In this document: piece by piece, positions 26,190-34,569 of the stretch | How positions within the stretch are numbered: position 1 is the first letter of the stretch | Layout: the number at the start of each line of letters is the position of its first letter | From: Roseovarius sp. EL26 | GTDB taxonomy: Bacteria; Pseudomonadota; Alphaproteobacteria; Rhodobacterales; Rhodobacteraceae | Assembly: GCF_900327775.1 (NCBI RefSeq) | Contig: NZ_OUMZ01000007.1 | Location: 669,606-733,605, forward strand | Direction of reading: 5' to 3' | Length of the DNA: 64,000 bases | Program-made: the position numbers and the translations under genes | The notes under the pieces: generated by a model | The model's input: only the letters and a program-made list of their open reading frames with translations | The model's database searches: none | Told to the model about the DNA's origin: nothing

Positions 26190-27331
26190 CAAAGCCCCAA
26201 AGTGTCGCCCGCGGTTGAGATCGAACCAACTGCACCCAAGGTCCCGGTAAGCGCACCGGCGAGTTTGCTCCACTGAGAGAAGGGGGCTTCGGTCACATAG
26301 ATTGTATCGCCATTACGGATGGTGAAATCTCGCAGCATGAACAGTCCGTTGGCCTCTGTTATGTCCATGACATAAACCAAGCGTTGGCTGCCTTGAAGGT
26401 CATTGCGTCCCATCACTTGATTGGCAATCTCAGAGGGTTCATTGCGCAAGACAAATACACCGGTCGGGTCACCAGTGGTGGATGATAGACCACCAGCACC
26501 GGCGATTGCTTCGGCCGCCGACAATACCGGCCGCCGAAATGGCAGGTGAGCCTGAGCGCCGGTTGCACCAAGTGTTGTATAGGTGCGGGTATCTTGTTCT
26601 ATGACAACCCGGTCACCACTGCGCAGAGGGATATCGTATTGTGGATTTTTGAACAGATCCTGAAACCAGATCGTGCCTTTTTGATTTCCGCGTAAAACGC
26701 TGACGAGGGCAGTTTCCGGCTCGATGCTGATTCCACCAGCCGCAGAAATCATCCGTGACAGCGTCCGTGTTGGTCGCTCAATGGGATACACGCCTTGGCC
26801 ACTAACACCGCCAAGCAATGATACGGTCGAGCCATTGCCCGCAATTCGGCGTACCTGTACCTGCGGGTCTGGCGTTTGCTCCATTAGCTTGTTGGTGATG
26901 ATCCGCCGCACGCCCTCTGGCGTGTTACCAGCTGCGCGAACACGTCCAGCATAGGGGACGAAGATAAAGCCTTCACCGTCGACCTGTATTTCTTCCAGTG
27001 CGGTTTGACCGCCAACTTGGCTAGACAACAGCCCATCGTCAACGTTTTCCCAGATCGACAGACCCAAAGTGTCACCGGGGTTGATGGTATCCGATCCGAC
27101 CAACCCTGCAGATTTGAAACTATCGGAAAAGCCCAGAGACTTTTGTACAGCTGTTGCCTTGAGGACCCGGTCATCGACACTGACGATAAATGCATCGCCC
27201 GAACGTTCTACGGATCCGGAAAAAATTTCAGCTTTGGTTGGGCCAACCCTCGGGAGGGCACAAGACGACACAGCTGAGATGATAACAGCAGCCGTAACTG
27301 ACTTTGCCAGCTTAACATAAAGGCAATTCAC
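26189..27331 (-). CDS. Wza/KpsD-like polysaccharide export lipoprotein
   Basis: Outer-membrane polysaccharide export protein, 380 residues. The N-terminal signal ends in a lipobox, AVSSCAL, with the lipidated Cys at residue 24. The Poly_export domain follows, with INPGDTLGLSIWENVDDG at about 83-100 and VDGEGFIFVPYAGRV. SLBB-type repeats follow, including GVSGQGVYPIERPTRTLS and LRSGDRVVIEQD. It is coupled to kpsC by a TGATG overlap and probably forms the outer-membrane exit for the capsule made with KpsC and KpsS. Confidence 0.9.
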   Translation of the reverse strand: MNCLYVKLAKSVTAAVIISAVSSCALPRVGPTKAEIFSGSVERSGDAFIVSVDDRVLKATAVQKSLGFSDSFKSAGLVGSDTINPGDTLGLSIWENVDDGLLSSQVGGQTALEEIQVDGEGFIFVPYAGRVRAAGNTPEGVRRIITNKLMEQTPDPQVQVRRIAGNGSTVSLLGGVSGQGVYPIERPTRTLSRMISAAGGISIEPETALVSVLRGNQKGTIWFQDLFKNPQYDIPLRSGDRVVIEQDTRTYTTLGATGAQAHLPFRRPVLSAAEAIAGAGGLSSTTGDPTGVFVLRNEPSEIANQVMGRNDLQGSQRLVYVMDITEANGLFMLRDFTIRNGDTIYVTEAPFSQWSKLAGALTGTLGAVGSISTAGDTLGL

Positions 27332-27423
27332 CGCTTAAATCCCTCAATATGATTCTTGTGTTATTGATTGACCCGTACACTAAATAAGGTTGTGTGTTAA
27401 ATCTATAGTGGTGCGGCGAGGGT

Positions 27424-28716
27424 TTATGCGGAAATATTCAACTGTTGCCGCGGAGACGCGGTGCCCGATCTGATCGCATCATAAGGGTCATTACCAGCCA
27501 GCATCATGTCAACTGCCTGTCTAAGCAATTGCCTGCGGCCTTTTGTTGAATAAAACCCACCTGCGACCTGGCTGGTTTCCAGTAAATACTGGCGATAATC
27601 AATATAGGCGCGGCGATCTGGGCGATTAGGTTCTTTGAAGAAATCGGGCAGGGTTTGTGTGCTTACAAACTCTGGCTTGGCGTAAACTGCATCACCAAAA
27701 GTTTTCAGCGGGATACCGCGCCATAACACCTGCTGAGCCGCTGTCGAGTTGACGGTCACAGCGCTGCGCGCCTGATCCAGAAGGGCGGCAAGCTTTCCAC
27801 CCCGAATATAATGGATGCGGCCGGTAACGGCATGCGTTTGAGCAATACGCTTCAGTTCTTTTACAAACGATGAACGCCCGTCCTCTAGGGGATGTGCTTT
27901 GATGATCAGGTGGTGATGTGTTGGTACACCTTTGGCAAAACCTTCGATTACGGTTTCCAGAAACTCCGTGATAGTTGAGAAGGGCGAATGCGCTTGAAAT
28001 GATGCGTCGTGCTCGAGTTGTAGCAAAACCAGATGATAGGGAAAGCTGCCGCGTTTGATCCTAAGTGTCGCAATTCGGCGCTGTATGGAATGATGAGGCA
28101 TAAAGAGTAAGCGCTTGAAGTGAAGCCTGAATTCCTCTGAAATGCTGAGTGATCGGTGCGGTAGGAAATTCTTGTAGTGACGGTTCAATAGCAAGACTAC
28201 ACCGTGATAGACTGCGCCGTAAAAAACATGTTGGCGCATATCTCCCCAGCTGGCTGGGGGGATGGGGCTATCGATGTCGGACTGCTCCAGAGTGTCGCGC
28301 ATTTGTGCGATGGTCATATCCATCAGGCGCGAATTTCCGTTTGAGCCACCGCGTTCATAGGTGACCCAATAGGGGCGCATATAGCCTTCTTCGAAAACAT
28401 GGATGCGCAAATCATGCTGATGCGCGATTTTTATCGCATCTGCATGGATACGTCTGGTGTCACCGTAGAGAACAAGATCAGTGACCCGTTTATCAGTCAC
28501 AATATTTAAAAGCGTATTGGACCAGTCATTGATATTGTCTTGGTAAGGAATATAAGACGCCGCAGCTGGCCAAAACGCCCGGTCGCCAGCGTTAAAGCCA
28601 ACGCGCCAAACCGCTGCACCCGCTTGTTCGAGCATTTTACCCAATTTGTAAAAGAACGGCCCGTGCGGTCCTTGAAGAAAAAGAAACACCCGGTCTGCGT
28701 TCACTGGTTCACGCAT
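27424..28716 (-). CDS. kpsS: KpsS-type capsule polysaccharide protein
   Basis: KpsS-family beta-Kdo transferase that starts the Kdo linker on the lipid acceptor of exported capsules. I place the start at the ATG 28716 (about 430 residues), just before the conserved RVFLFLQGPHGPFF. The frame stays open to 28899, but that part would overlap the divergent ribE gene and shows no similarity. Family motifs include VFEEGYMRPYWVTYERGG and IIKAHPLEDGR, with TVNSTAAQQVLWRGIPL near the C-terminus. It lies 92 bp upstream of the export gene, on the same strand. Confidence 0.88.
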   Translation of the reverse strand: MREPVNADRVFLFLQGPHGPFFYKLGKMLEQAGAAVWRVGFNAGDRAFWPAAASYIPYQDNINDWSNTLLNIVTDKRVTDLVLYGDTRRIHADAIKIAHQHDLRIHVFEEGYMRPYWVTYERGGSNGNSRLMDMTIAQMRDTLEQSDIDSPIPPASWGDMRQHVFYGAVYHGVVLLLNRHYKNFLPHRSLSISEEFRLHFKRLLFMPHHSIQRRIATLRIKRGSFPYHLVLLQLEHDASFQAHSPFSTITEFLETVIEGFAKGVPTHHHLIIKAHPLEDGRSSFVKELKRIAQTHAVTGRIHYIRGGKLAALLDQARSAVTVNSTAAQQVLWRGIPLKTFGDAVYAKPEFVSTQTLPDFFKEPNRPDRRAYIDYRQYLLETSQVAGGFYSTKGRRQLLRQAVDMMLAGNDPYDAIRSGTASPRQQLNISA

Positions 28717-28848
28717 AATCTGATTACCTGCAATTTGTTTGAAATCATATAACGCATGATTGATATCAGTAAAGCCTGCAGCAAGGCGGCTTGTCATCGT
28801 GCAGGTCAAAGGGTAGGTGCGAAGGATCAACCTGTGGAGGCTTTCAAT

Positions 28849-29436
28849 ATGTTCACCGGGATCATCACCGACATCGGCACCGTTCAGCAACTGGAACAAC
28901 GTGGTGATATGCGTGCCAGAATAAAATCGGCCTATGATATGGCCGGTGTGGATATTGGTGCATCCATCGCCTGTGACGGTGTGTGCCTGACCGTGGTCAG
29001 CAAAGGGCAGGGTTGGTTTGATGTTGATGTGTCAGCCGAGACCCTGACCAAAAGTAATCTCGGTGGTTGGACAATGGGTCGTCGGATCAATTTGGAGCGC
29101 GCTTTGCGGGTTGGCGATGAATTGGGCGGTCATATTGTATCGGGGCATGTTGACGGAATCGCAAAAGTGGTCGCGATGAAAGATGAGGGCGACAGTACTC
29201 GGGTCAGTCTTGAGGCACCTGCAGAACTGGCGCGCTATATTGCCTCAAAAGGATCAGTTGCGCTTAACGGCACGTCTTTGACCGTTAATGAGGTGGAAGG
29301 CACAGTGTTTGGTATCAATTTCATTCCGCACACCAAAATCGCAACCACCTGGGGGGATGTGGGTGTAGGGGATTTGATCAATCTGGAAATCGACACTTTG
29401 GCGCGCTATGTCGCGCGGCTGTCCGAATATAGTTAA
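28849..29436 (+). CDS. ribE: Riboflavin synthase alpha chain
   Basis: Dismutates two lumazines to riboflavin. It has 195 residues and two lumazine-binding repeats: MFTGIITDIGTV at the N-terminus, and HIVSGHVDGIAKV starting the second half. The active-site Cys-containing stretch IACDGVCLTVV is present. The ATG at 28849 begins exactly at the conserved N-terminus and has GTGGAGGC upstream, so the upstream in-frame ATG at 28756 is rejected. No other riboflavin gene is adjacent and no FMN riboswitch was found. Confidence 0.95.
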   Translation: MFTGIITDIGTVQQLEQRGDMRARIKSAYDMAGVDIGASIACDGVCLTVVSKGQGWFDVDVSAETLTKSNLGGWTMGRRINLERALRVGDELGGHIVSGHVDGIAKVVAMKDEGDSTRVSLEAPAELARYIASKGSVALNGTSLTVNEVEGTVFGINFIPHTKIATTWGDVGVGDLINLEIDTLARYVARLSEYS

Positions 29437-29491
29437 TTACCAGCCTTAAGCACTTCGGGCACCCCGCACAGGTGCCTGATTTGACGTGGCT

Positions 29492-29824
29492 TTAGCCACG
29501 CCTTGGACGTGGTCGGTGCATGGGGGGACGCACAGACGGCGGGCGCGATGCTGGCGGGCGTGCGGTTGGTGGATGCGGGCGGCCTGCTGGTGGCCGTGCA
29601 ATTGGCGGTTTGGGTTTTGCCGGGGGACGTGTGACCGGAGGCTTTGGCCGAGGGGGACGGTCAATATCAATATCGACGTCAACATCGCGATCATTTTGGT
29701 GCCAGTGGTTCCAATAAAAGGCGTCATTATAACCATAAGAAGCACCGACATAAACACCGTCACATCCGGACAGCACCAAGCCAGAAAACATGATCAGAGA
29801 TAGGCGAATAAATTTGCTGTTCAT
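29492..29824 (-). CDS. Small proline-rich lipoprotein
   Basis: A 110-residue predicted lipoprotein from the ATG at 29824. The signal peptide [21 protein letters not shown] has a lipobox with Cys21. The mature part begins with aromatic [21 protein letters not shown], then an acidic DVDVDIDID run. It then becomes a Pro/Arg-rich tail of repeated RPPxxRPP units for about 50 residues. Such tails are disordered and basic and could contact peptidoglycan or LPS. The stop lies within a CGTGGC-TTTA-GCCACG hairpin at 29485-29500 that may end transcription. Function unknown. Confidence 0.6.
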   Translation of the reverse strand: MNSKFIRLSLIMFSGLVLSGCDGVYVGASYGYNDAFYWNHWHQNDRDVDVDIDIDRPPRPKPPVTRPPAKPKPPIARPPAGRPHPPTARPPASRPPSVRPPMHRPRPRRG

Positions 29825-29837
29825 TGTCCTGCCCCTC

Positions 29838-30389
29838 TTAGCGTGCCACATGAAATGATTCGTATACACCATTGATTTCATCATAGAATTTCACATCTGT
29901 TCCTGCCTCGACCACTGAGGCACCGATTGCAATGCGCGACCCCGGCAAATCGATGATCGCGATGAAAAACTGCAAATCTTTGCCGTCACGACGGCTTGTG
30001 CCTTCGATGACCTGCGCCTCGCGACCTCCGATGATACGTTTGGGTCGATCGGTGACTGTAGGGTCAGAACCCAGAAAGCTTGCAACCTCCTGCAGGTAGG
30101 TCCTGCCTTCGGCTATCGTGCGCACACCAGGTGGGGAAAAGAACCCCATCCACAAAGTCGGATCTTCTGTTGGCCGGATCGATATGATCTGTGGCACGGA
30201 ACGGGCCTCATCCGAGCCGGGGAGGGTAAGGCGTTGTTTCCCGCCGGATTGCATAGTCCAAAAATCAGGAACGGTAAAAGAAAAGAGGGATTTACCGCCA
30301 TCACGTAGGGTTGCGACGGCTTCTGCTTGCACGGGTTGGGCAAACAACGACAATCCCGTCACAGCGGTAATTGCAAGGTGTTTGAGCAT
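29838..30389 (-). CDS. Exported protein of unknown function
   Basis: A protein of about 183 residues with a signal peptide ([24 protein letters not shown], cleavage after VQA). The mature domain is a mixed alpha/beta sequence with [26 protein letters not shown] and the C-terminal [13 protein letters not shown]. It resembles small periplasmic proteins that share a PsbP-like fold, but this is a weak impression. An alternative ATG lies 4 codons upstream at 30401. It is followed 13 nt later by the proline-rich lipoprotein gene, so the two are probably co-transcribed. Confidence 0.65.
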   Translation of the reverse strand: MLKHLAITAVTGLSLFAQPVQAEAVATLRDGGKSLFSFTVPDFWTMQSGGKQRLTLPGSDEARSVPQIISIRPTEDPTLWMGFFSPPGVRTIAEGRTYLQEVASFLGSDPTVTDRPKRIIGGREAQVIEGTSRRDGKDLQFFIAIIDLPGSRIAIGASVVEAGTDVKFYDEINGVYESFHVAR

Positions 30390-30582
30390 GAAATTTTCCA
30401 TTATTATCTCAAAACCTTGTGTGGGATTCTGTGGAATGTCAAGAAAATCAACTTTACCTATGAGGGACTGTGGTGCTTTGGAAACGGGTTTCTATGAAAA
30501 ACACGTCAGGCATCAGGTTTGTATGGACGACACAATTATTGCGTGAAACCTTTGAGTGACCAAAGGATGAGGCTGTGGTCGC

Positions 30583-31737
30583 ATGTTTGCCAACAACAGA
30601 TTTTATGGCTGGATCAAGCGTTTTTGCTCACTGCTTCGGACGATGAGCGGATGTGTACTGATATGTCTAGCCCCAGTCGCTGCAATCTCACAATCAACAA
30701 GCAGCACTGTTGAACAAAACATGCAGCCGATCAATCAGGCCGCGACGCAACAAAATATTGGCTTTCGCAAGGGTTCATTCATTGCGGTGCCAGTGCCGTT
30801 TTCTAATCCTATGATCGAACAAGGGCTTGCCATTGGTGGGGCATATCTGTTTCAAGCCGATCCCGGTTCGGATACTTCGATGTTCGGGGTGGGGGCGTTG
30901 AAATCGACAAATGACACCGAAGCATATGGTCTGGCTTTCAGCTTGTCCTTCAATGACAATCGTTGGGGGGTGTCTGGTAGCTATATTGATGCAGACGCCA
31001 ATTATGATCTGATTGGAAATCATTTGACTATCCCGGTGCGGCAAACCGGGAGATTAGCCAGCATGGATTTTAGATATGGCTTCACGCAGAACACCAGCAT
31101 AAGCCTGCTGACGCGGTACCTTGAGACGAACGTGACATCAAACAACAGGCTGTTTAATGCACTTCCTGCTGAATTCAGGCCATCACTTGGGTTTTCGACG
31201 ATGAGTTATGGTTTGTCGCTTGAACATGATCGTCGAAATGATGACATTTACCCGTCTGAGGGCTCCAGGTTCAGGTTAACCGGCTTATATACGCAGCCGA
31301 TCTCCGGGCAGAGCTCGGATTATTCCAAAGTCTATGCAACTTATGATAAATACGTAAGTGTCACAGACCGAAGCGTTGTCGCGTTTCGTTTTACGGGCTG
31401 TGGAGCGTCCCGACAGACTGTCTTTTATGATTTATGTTCTGTTGGTGGCACCGATGCATTGCGCGGCTTCAACTCTACTCAGTTTCTCGATAATGGAATG
31501 GTATCAGCCCAGATGGCGTATCGAAGTCGCTTGGGTAAGCAATTTGGATATGTGCTGTTTGCGGGGGCAGGTGCCGTTGGAAGCAGTATCGACGATTTAG
31601 ACCGGTCCGGCTCTGCTGGTGGTGTTGGCCTGAGATATCGCTTGTCTAAGAAATTTCCTGTCGATTTTTCTGTCGACGTTTCGGGTAACGATCGAGGTGA
31701 AAACCTGTTGTACATTTATGCAGGTCAAAGATTTTAA
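30583..31737 (+). CDS. Omp85-like outer-membrane beta-barrel protein (no POTRA domain)
   Basis: A 384-residue protein with a long N-terminal signal region (hydrophobic segment MSGCVLICLAPVAAISQS at about 21-38). A C-terminal beta-barrel of the BamA/TamA surface-antigen type follows. Barrel features are EHDRRNDDIYPSEGSRFRL, the conserved loop motif GGTDALRGFNSTQFLD (equivalent to the VRGF/Y loop of Omp85 proteins), and a C-terminal Phe (AGQRF). No POTRA repeat is visible before the barrel, so it is a truncated member of the superfamily. It lies upstream of an MscS gene by 72 bp. Function unknown. Confidence 0.8.
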   Translation: MFANNRFYGWIKRFCSLLRTMSGCVLICLAPVAAISQSTSSTVEQNMQPINQAATQQNIGFRKGSFIAVPVPFSNPMIEQGLAIGGAYLFQADPGSDTSMFGVGALKSTNDTEAYGLAFSLSFNDNRWGVSGSYIDADANYDLIGNHLTIPVRQTGRLASMDFRYGFTQNTSISLLTRYLETNVTSNNRLFNALPAEFRPSLGFSTMSYGLSLEHDRRNDDIYPSEGSRFRLTGLYTQPISGQSSDYSKVYATYDKYVSVTDRSVVAFRFTGCGASRQTVFYDLCSVGGTDALRGFNSTQFLDNGMVSAQMAYRSRLGKQFGYVLFAGAGAVGSSIDDLDRSGSAGGVGLRYRLSKKFPVDFSVDVSGNDRGENLLYIYAGQRF

Positions 31738-31809
31738 TTCAAAAGAAATGTTTGTGATTAAGAGGGTTTATGCCATCTTGACGATAAAACATTCAAAGGG
31801 ACAATCGAT

Positions 31810-33495
31810 ATGACAGCAAGTAAAACAACGTGGCCTGATGTGTTGGTGCGGTGTTTGATGATTGCTGCATCTGTTTTGTGTTTGCACGCGAGCATGCCTG
31901 CAACAGCGCAGGCGCAAGATAGTGACAATGTTGTTTCAAGTGGTTCAGAGCAAACCTCGATCATAGATGATGACACTTATGTTGCCCCAGTCATAGTTGA
32001 AGGAGAGATTCTGTTTCGGGTCAGGGGCTTTACTGCCTTGCCTGCAGATGAACGGGCCGAGGGGATTGCAAACCGGATTATTGATCTGGCAGAGGCATCT
32101 GATGAACCCAGCGTTGATCTGCTAATTCGTCCCCATCGCTATGGCAGAAGTGTGTCTTCGGATGGATTGGATGTCGTTTTGGTGTCTGGTGCTGAGGCCA
32201 AACTGGAAGGCCTGGACGTTGAAGCTTTGGCTGAGATCTATGCCAATCGTATTCGAGAAGCTGTTGTTGCCTACCGGGCTAAACGTACTCAGTCTGCCCG
32301 GTTGAGTAGCGCAAAATCTGCGCTGGCATGGACGGCCGGATTTGTCATTGTCTCAATGTTGTTTTTCCGGCGGCGCAATGCATTTATCCGGGCAGTTGGG
32401 AGATTGGTCGAAAGCCGGTTCGAAGATGTAGAGCAAGCAACAAAATCTATCGTTCGCGGCCAAGCTGTTGCAGGGCTGGTCAGATTTGCGATGCAGCTGG
32501 TTTTATGGGCCGTATATTTCGTAATTTTTTACTATTATTTATCACTGGTTTTGTTCTCGATCGCAGAAACCAGACCATTGGCACAGTTGCTTTTGACCTA
32601 CGTTACAACGCCATTGATCGACATATTAAAAGGCTTTGTCTCCTATCTGCCCAGCTTGATCACCCTTATCATAATTGCTTTTATCACCCGTTATTTGATT
32701 CAAGGTGTGAAGGTTGTCTTGGATAACGTTGAGGCGGGTGTATTGGAGCTAGGTGATTTTGAACGTCACTGGGTCGCGCCGACCTATTTTCTGTCACGTA
32801 TCCTGATCATCGGTATTGCTATCGTATTTGCCTATCCACATATTCCTGGGTCAGATTCTGCAGCCTTTCAAGGGCTTACGATTATCGCGGGGGTTATGGT
32901 GTCTTTGGGGTCTAATACGGTGGTCAGCAACATCATGGCCGGGCTGTTCGTCATTTACCGCCGCAGCACCAATATTGGTGACCGGATCAGAGTCGGGGAT
33001 CTGACTGGCGATGTGATCGAAATCAAGCTGATGGAAACTATTTTGAAGTCACTCAAAAATGAGCTGATCAGTATTCCAAACGCCAAACTGTTGAATTCAG
33101 AAGTGGTGAACTACACCCGTGCCATTGATGGTCGAGGGCTGATGGTGCACACGGTCGTTGGTATCGGCTACGAGGAACCACCCAAAAAGATCGAAGCCAT
33201 GCTGATCGAGGCGGCAGGGCGCACGGCGGGTTTGAAAAAAGCTCCTAAACCCTTTGTTTTGTGGTCGCAATTGGCAGACTATGCAATCAACTATGAGATC
33301 AATGCCTTTACATCCCGAGGCGGGCATTTGCCCAAGATCATGTCTGATCTCCACTCAAATATCGTAGATGTGTTTAATGAGAACGGAACTCAGATCATGA
33401 CACCATCTTATGAGGCAGATCCAGAAATTCCTAAAATCCCAAGCGAAGACTGGGATGGCACACTGGCACACCAGCTGGGGGTGGAGCAGAAATGA
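31810..33495 (+). CDS. MscS-family mechanosensitive channel
   Basis: Small-conductance mechanosensitive channel family protein, 561 residues. A signal peptide (MPATAQAQ, about residues 30-38) is followed by a ~120-residue periplasmic region. Several membrane helices lie between residues ~170 and 380. The pore-lining helix and beta domain are LGSNTVVSNIMAGLFVIYRR and GDRIRVGDLTGDVIEIKLMETILKS. The C-terminal cytoplasmic part follows from IPNAKLLNSEVVNY. It protects against hypo-osmotic shock in characterised members. The N-terminal extension is larger than in MscS itself. Confidence 0.9.
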   Translation: MTASKTTWPDVLVRCLMIAASVLCLHASMPATAQAQDSDNVVSSGSEQTSIIDDDTYVAPVIVEGEILFRVRGFTALPADERAEGIANRIIDLAEASDEPSVDLLIRPHRYGRSVSSDGLDVVLVSGAEAKLEGLDVEALAEIYANRIREAVVAYRAKRTQSARLSSAKSALAWTAGFVIVSMLFFRRRNAFIRAVGRLVESRFEDVEQATKSIVRGQAVAGLVRFAMQLVLWAVYFVIFYYYLSLVLFSIAETRPLAQLLLTYVTTPLIDILKGFVSYLPSLITLIIIAFITRYLIQGVKVVLDNVEAGVLELGDFERHWVAPTYFLSRILIIGIAIVFAYPHIPGSDSAAFQGLTIIAGVMVSLGSNTVVSNIMAGLFVIYRRSTNIGDRIRVGDLTGDVIEIKLMETILKSLKNELISIPNAKLLNSEVVNYTRAIDGRGLMVHTVVGIGYEEPPKKIEAMLIEAAGRTAGLKKAPKPFVLWSQLADYAINYEINAFTSRGGHLPKIMSDLHSNIVDVFNENGTQIMTPSYEADPEIPKIPSEDWDGTLAHQLGVEQK

Positions 33496-33627
33496 AGGAT
33501 CGCCAGTTAAGAATTTGAGTGCAAGGGTCAGTTTGCAGACTATTTGTTGAATAAATCAGCTCAACTATTGCGCCGCAAAATGCAAACCATATTGTTTTTT
33601 GAAGGTCGACGATTTTATCGGCCTCGC

Positions 33628-33750
33628 TCAAGATTTTAAGTATGCCCAATAACAAAACATGATCACCAAGATCACGACGACTTGCGCGATCATTGCTTTA
33701 ATCAAAAATTTTGAGCGTTTATAGTCTTTATCGACGTCGATTTTTTTCAT
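33628..33750 (-). CDS. Possible 40-residue single-span membrane protein
   Basis: A short frame from an ATG at 33750 to a TGA at 33628. The first 16 residues are charged (MKKIDVDKDYKRSKF). A clean ~20-residue hydrophobic helix follows (AMIAQVVVILVIMFCYW), then a short polar tail (AYLKS). This positive-inside layout is unlikely in random sequence, but the ribosome-binding site is weak. It lies in the otherwise empty 33496-33908 interval, where I see nothing else convincing. Comparison with relatives is needed to accept it. Confidence 0.4.
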   Translation of the reverse strand: MKKIDVDKDYKRSKFLIKAMIAQVVVILVIMFCYWAYLKS

Positions 33751-33908
33751 GTGTTGTGGTCCATCATATAAGGCGTAGGCCTGTTGCGGGTAGTTCTGGT
33801 TGACGGGGAAGAATTTTATGCCGTTCTTTTCCTGCCATATTACTCACTAAAAGTGAGAGATTGATATCCGATTGGAGGCCATAGTAACGTTCTGCACTAG
33901 AGTGGACA

Positions 33909-34346
33909 TTACGCTGCTTTCTTGTTGGCGGCCTCTGATTTGATTTTGTCATGCCAGCGCAGCCACTTTTTGATACCTTTTCGCATGCCTTTGCAAGTTA
34001 CGATTTTTTCAGCTTTGCGCGGTGAAATCACCACACGACGGCGCTGATGCATCTCGTCCCATTTGTTTTTCATTTTGTCGACCTGCATTGGGTAAAGGAC
34101 CAGATCAATTTTTTCGCCGTTACGAATAATGGTTGACGTAAATTCGGCTTTCTTATCGATGCGGCCTTTTAGACCAGCTTCTTCCAAGGCTTCTTGTAGC
34201 GCGGATTTACGCCGTGACAGGCCACTTACACGGCCACCCTTTGGGAAAATCCATTGGCGGTGGGTACGGCTGGTCACCATGATAATGCGCGTTTTATTGC
34301 CCTCTTTCAGGTAGGGAACAACGCCATATTGTATTTTACGTGCCAT
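33909..34346 (-). CDS. Nudix-domain hydrolase with an atypical Nudix box
   Basis: A 145-residue Nudix-fold protein, probably a diadenosine- or inositol-polyphosphate-type phosphohydrolase by size and by the start RKIQYGVVPYL and WIFPKGGRV. The Nudix box reads GGRVSGLSRRKSALQEALEEAG. The catalytic EALEEAG half is intact, but the earlier Glu of the G-x5-E pattern is Leu and the usual Arg of RE is Gln. The C-terminal 40 residues are very basic (many Lys/Arg), ending NKKAA. Family sure; activity uncertain. Confidence 0.82.
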   Translation of the reverse strand: MARKIQYGVVPYLKEGNKTRIIMVTSRTHRQWIFPKGGRVSGLSRRKSALQEALEEAGLKGRIDKKAEFTSTIIRNGEKIDLVLYPMQVDKMKNKWDEMHQRRRVVISPRKAEKIVTCKGMRKGIKKWLRWHDKIKSEAANKKAA

Positions 34347-34528
34347 ATCTGCTGCTCATTCCAATTTTGGTGCGGCGTTCAGATCTATGGGAATGTGCCT
34401 GTTTTACCGCTGTTTTCTCACCTCATTTGTGGGCAAGTTTGATATATTATGCCTTTAAAATAACGTGAATTCATCTGAAAAGATAGGTGCTTATCGTTGC
34501 ATTTCCAGCCCCGCAGTACCGTGTATCA

Positions 34529-34559
34529 GCGCCCACCTCAACAAAATGGAAGTGGGCGC
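34529..34559 (-). terminator. Hairpin after the RND permease gene
   Basis: Perfect 8-bp stem GCGCCCAC / GTGGGCGC with a 15-nt loop, starting 10 nt beyond the RND stop. There is no U-tract on the minus strand, so its terminator role is tentative. Confidence 0.4.
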
Positions 34560-34569
34560 GTACTTTTCC

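Noticed and set aside
28717-28848. FMN riboswitch before ribE
   Set aside because: The AGGGTAGGTGCGAAGG stretch looked RFN-like at first, but the conserved multi-stem layout is not present.
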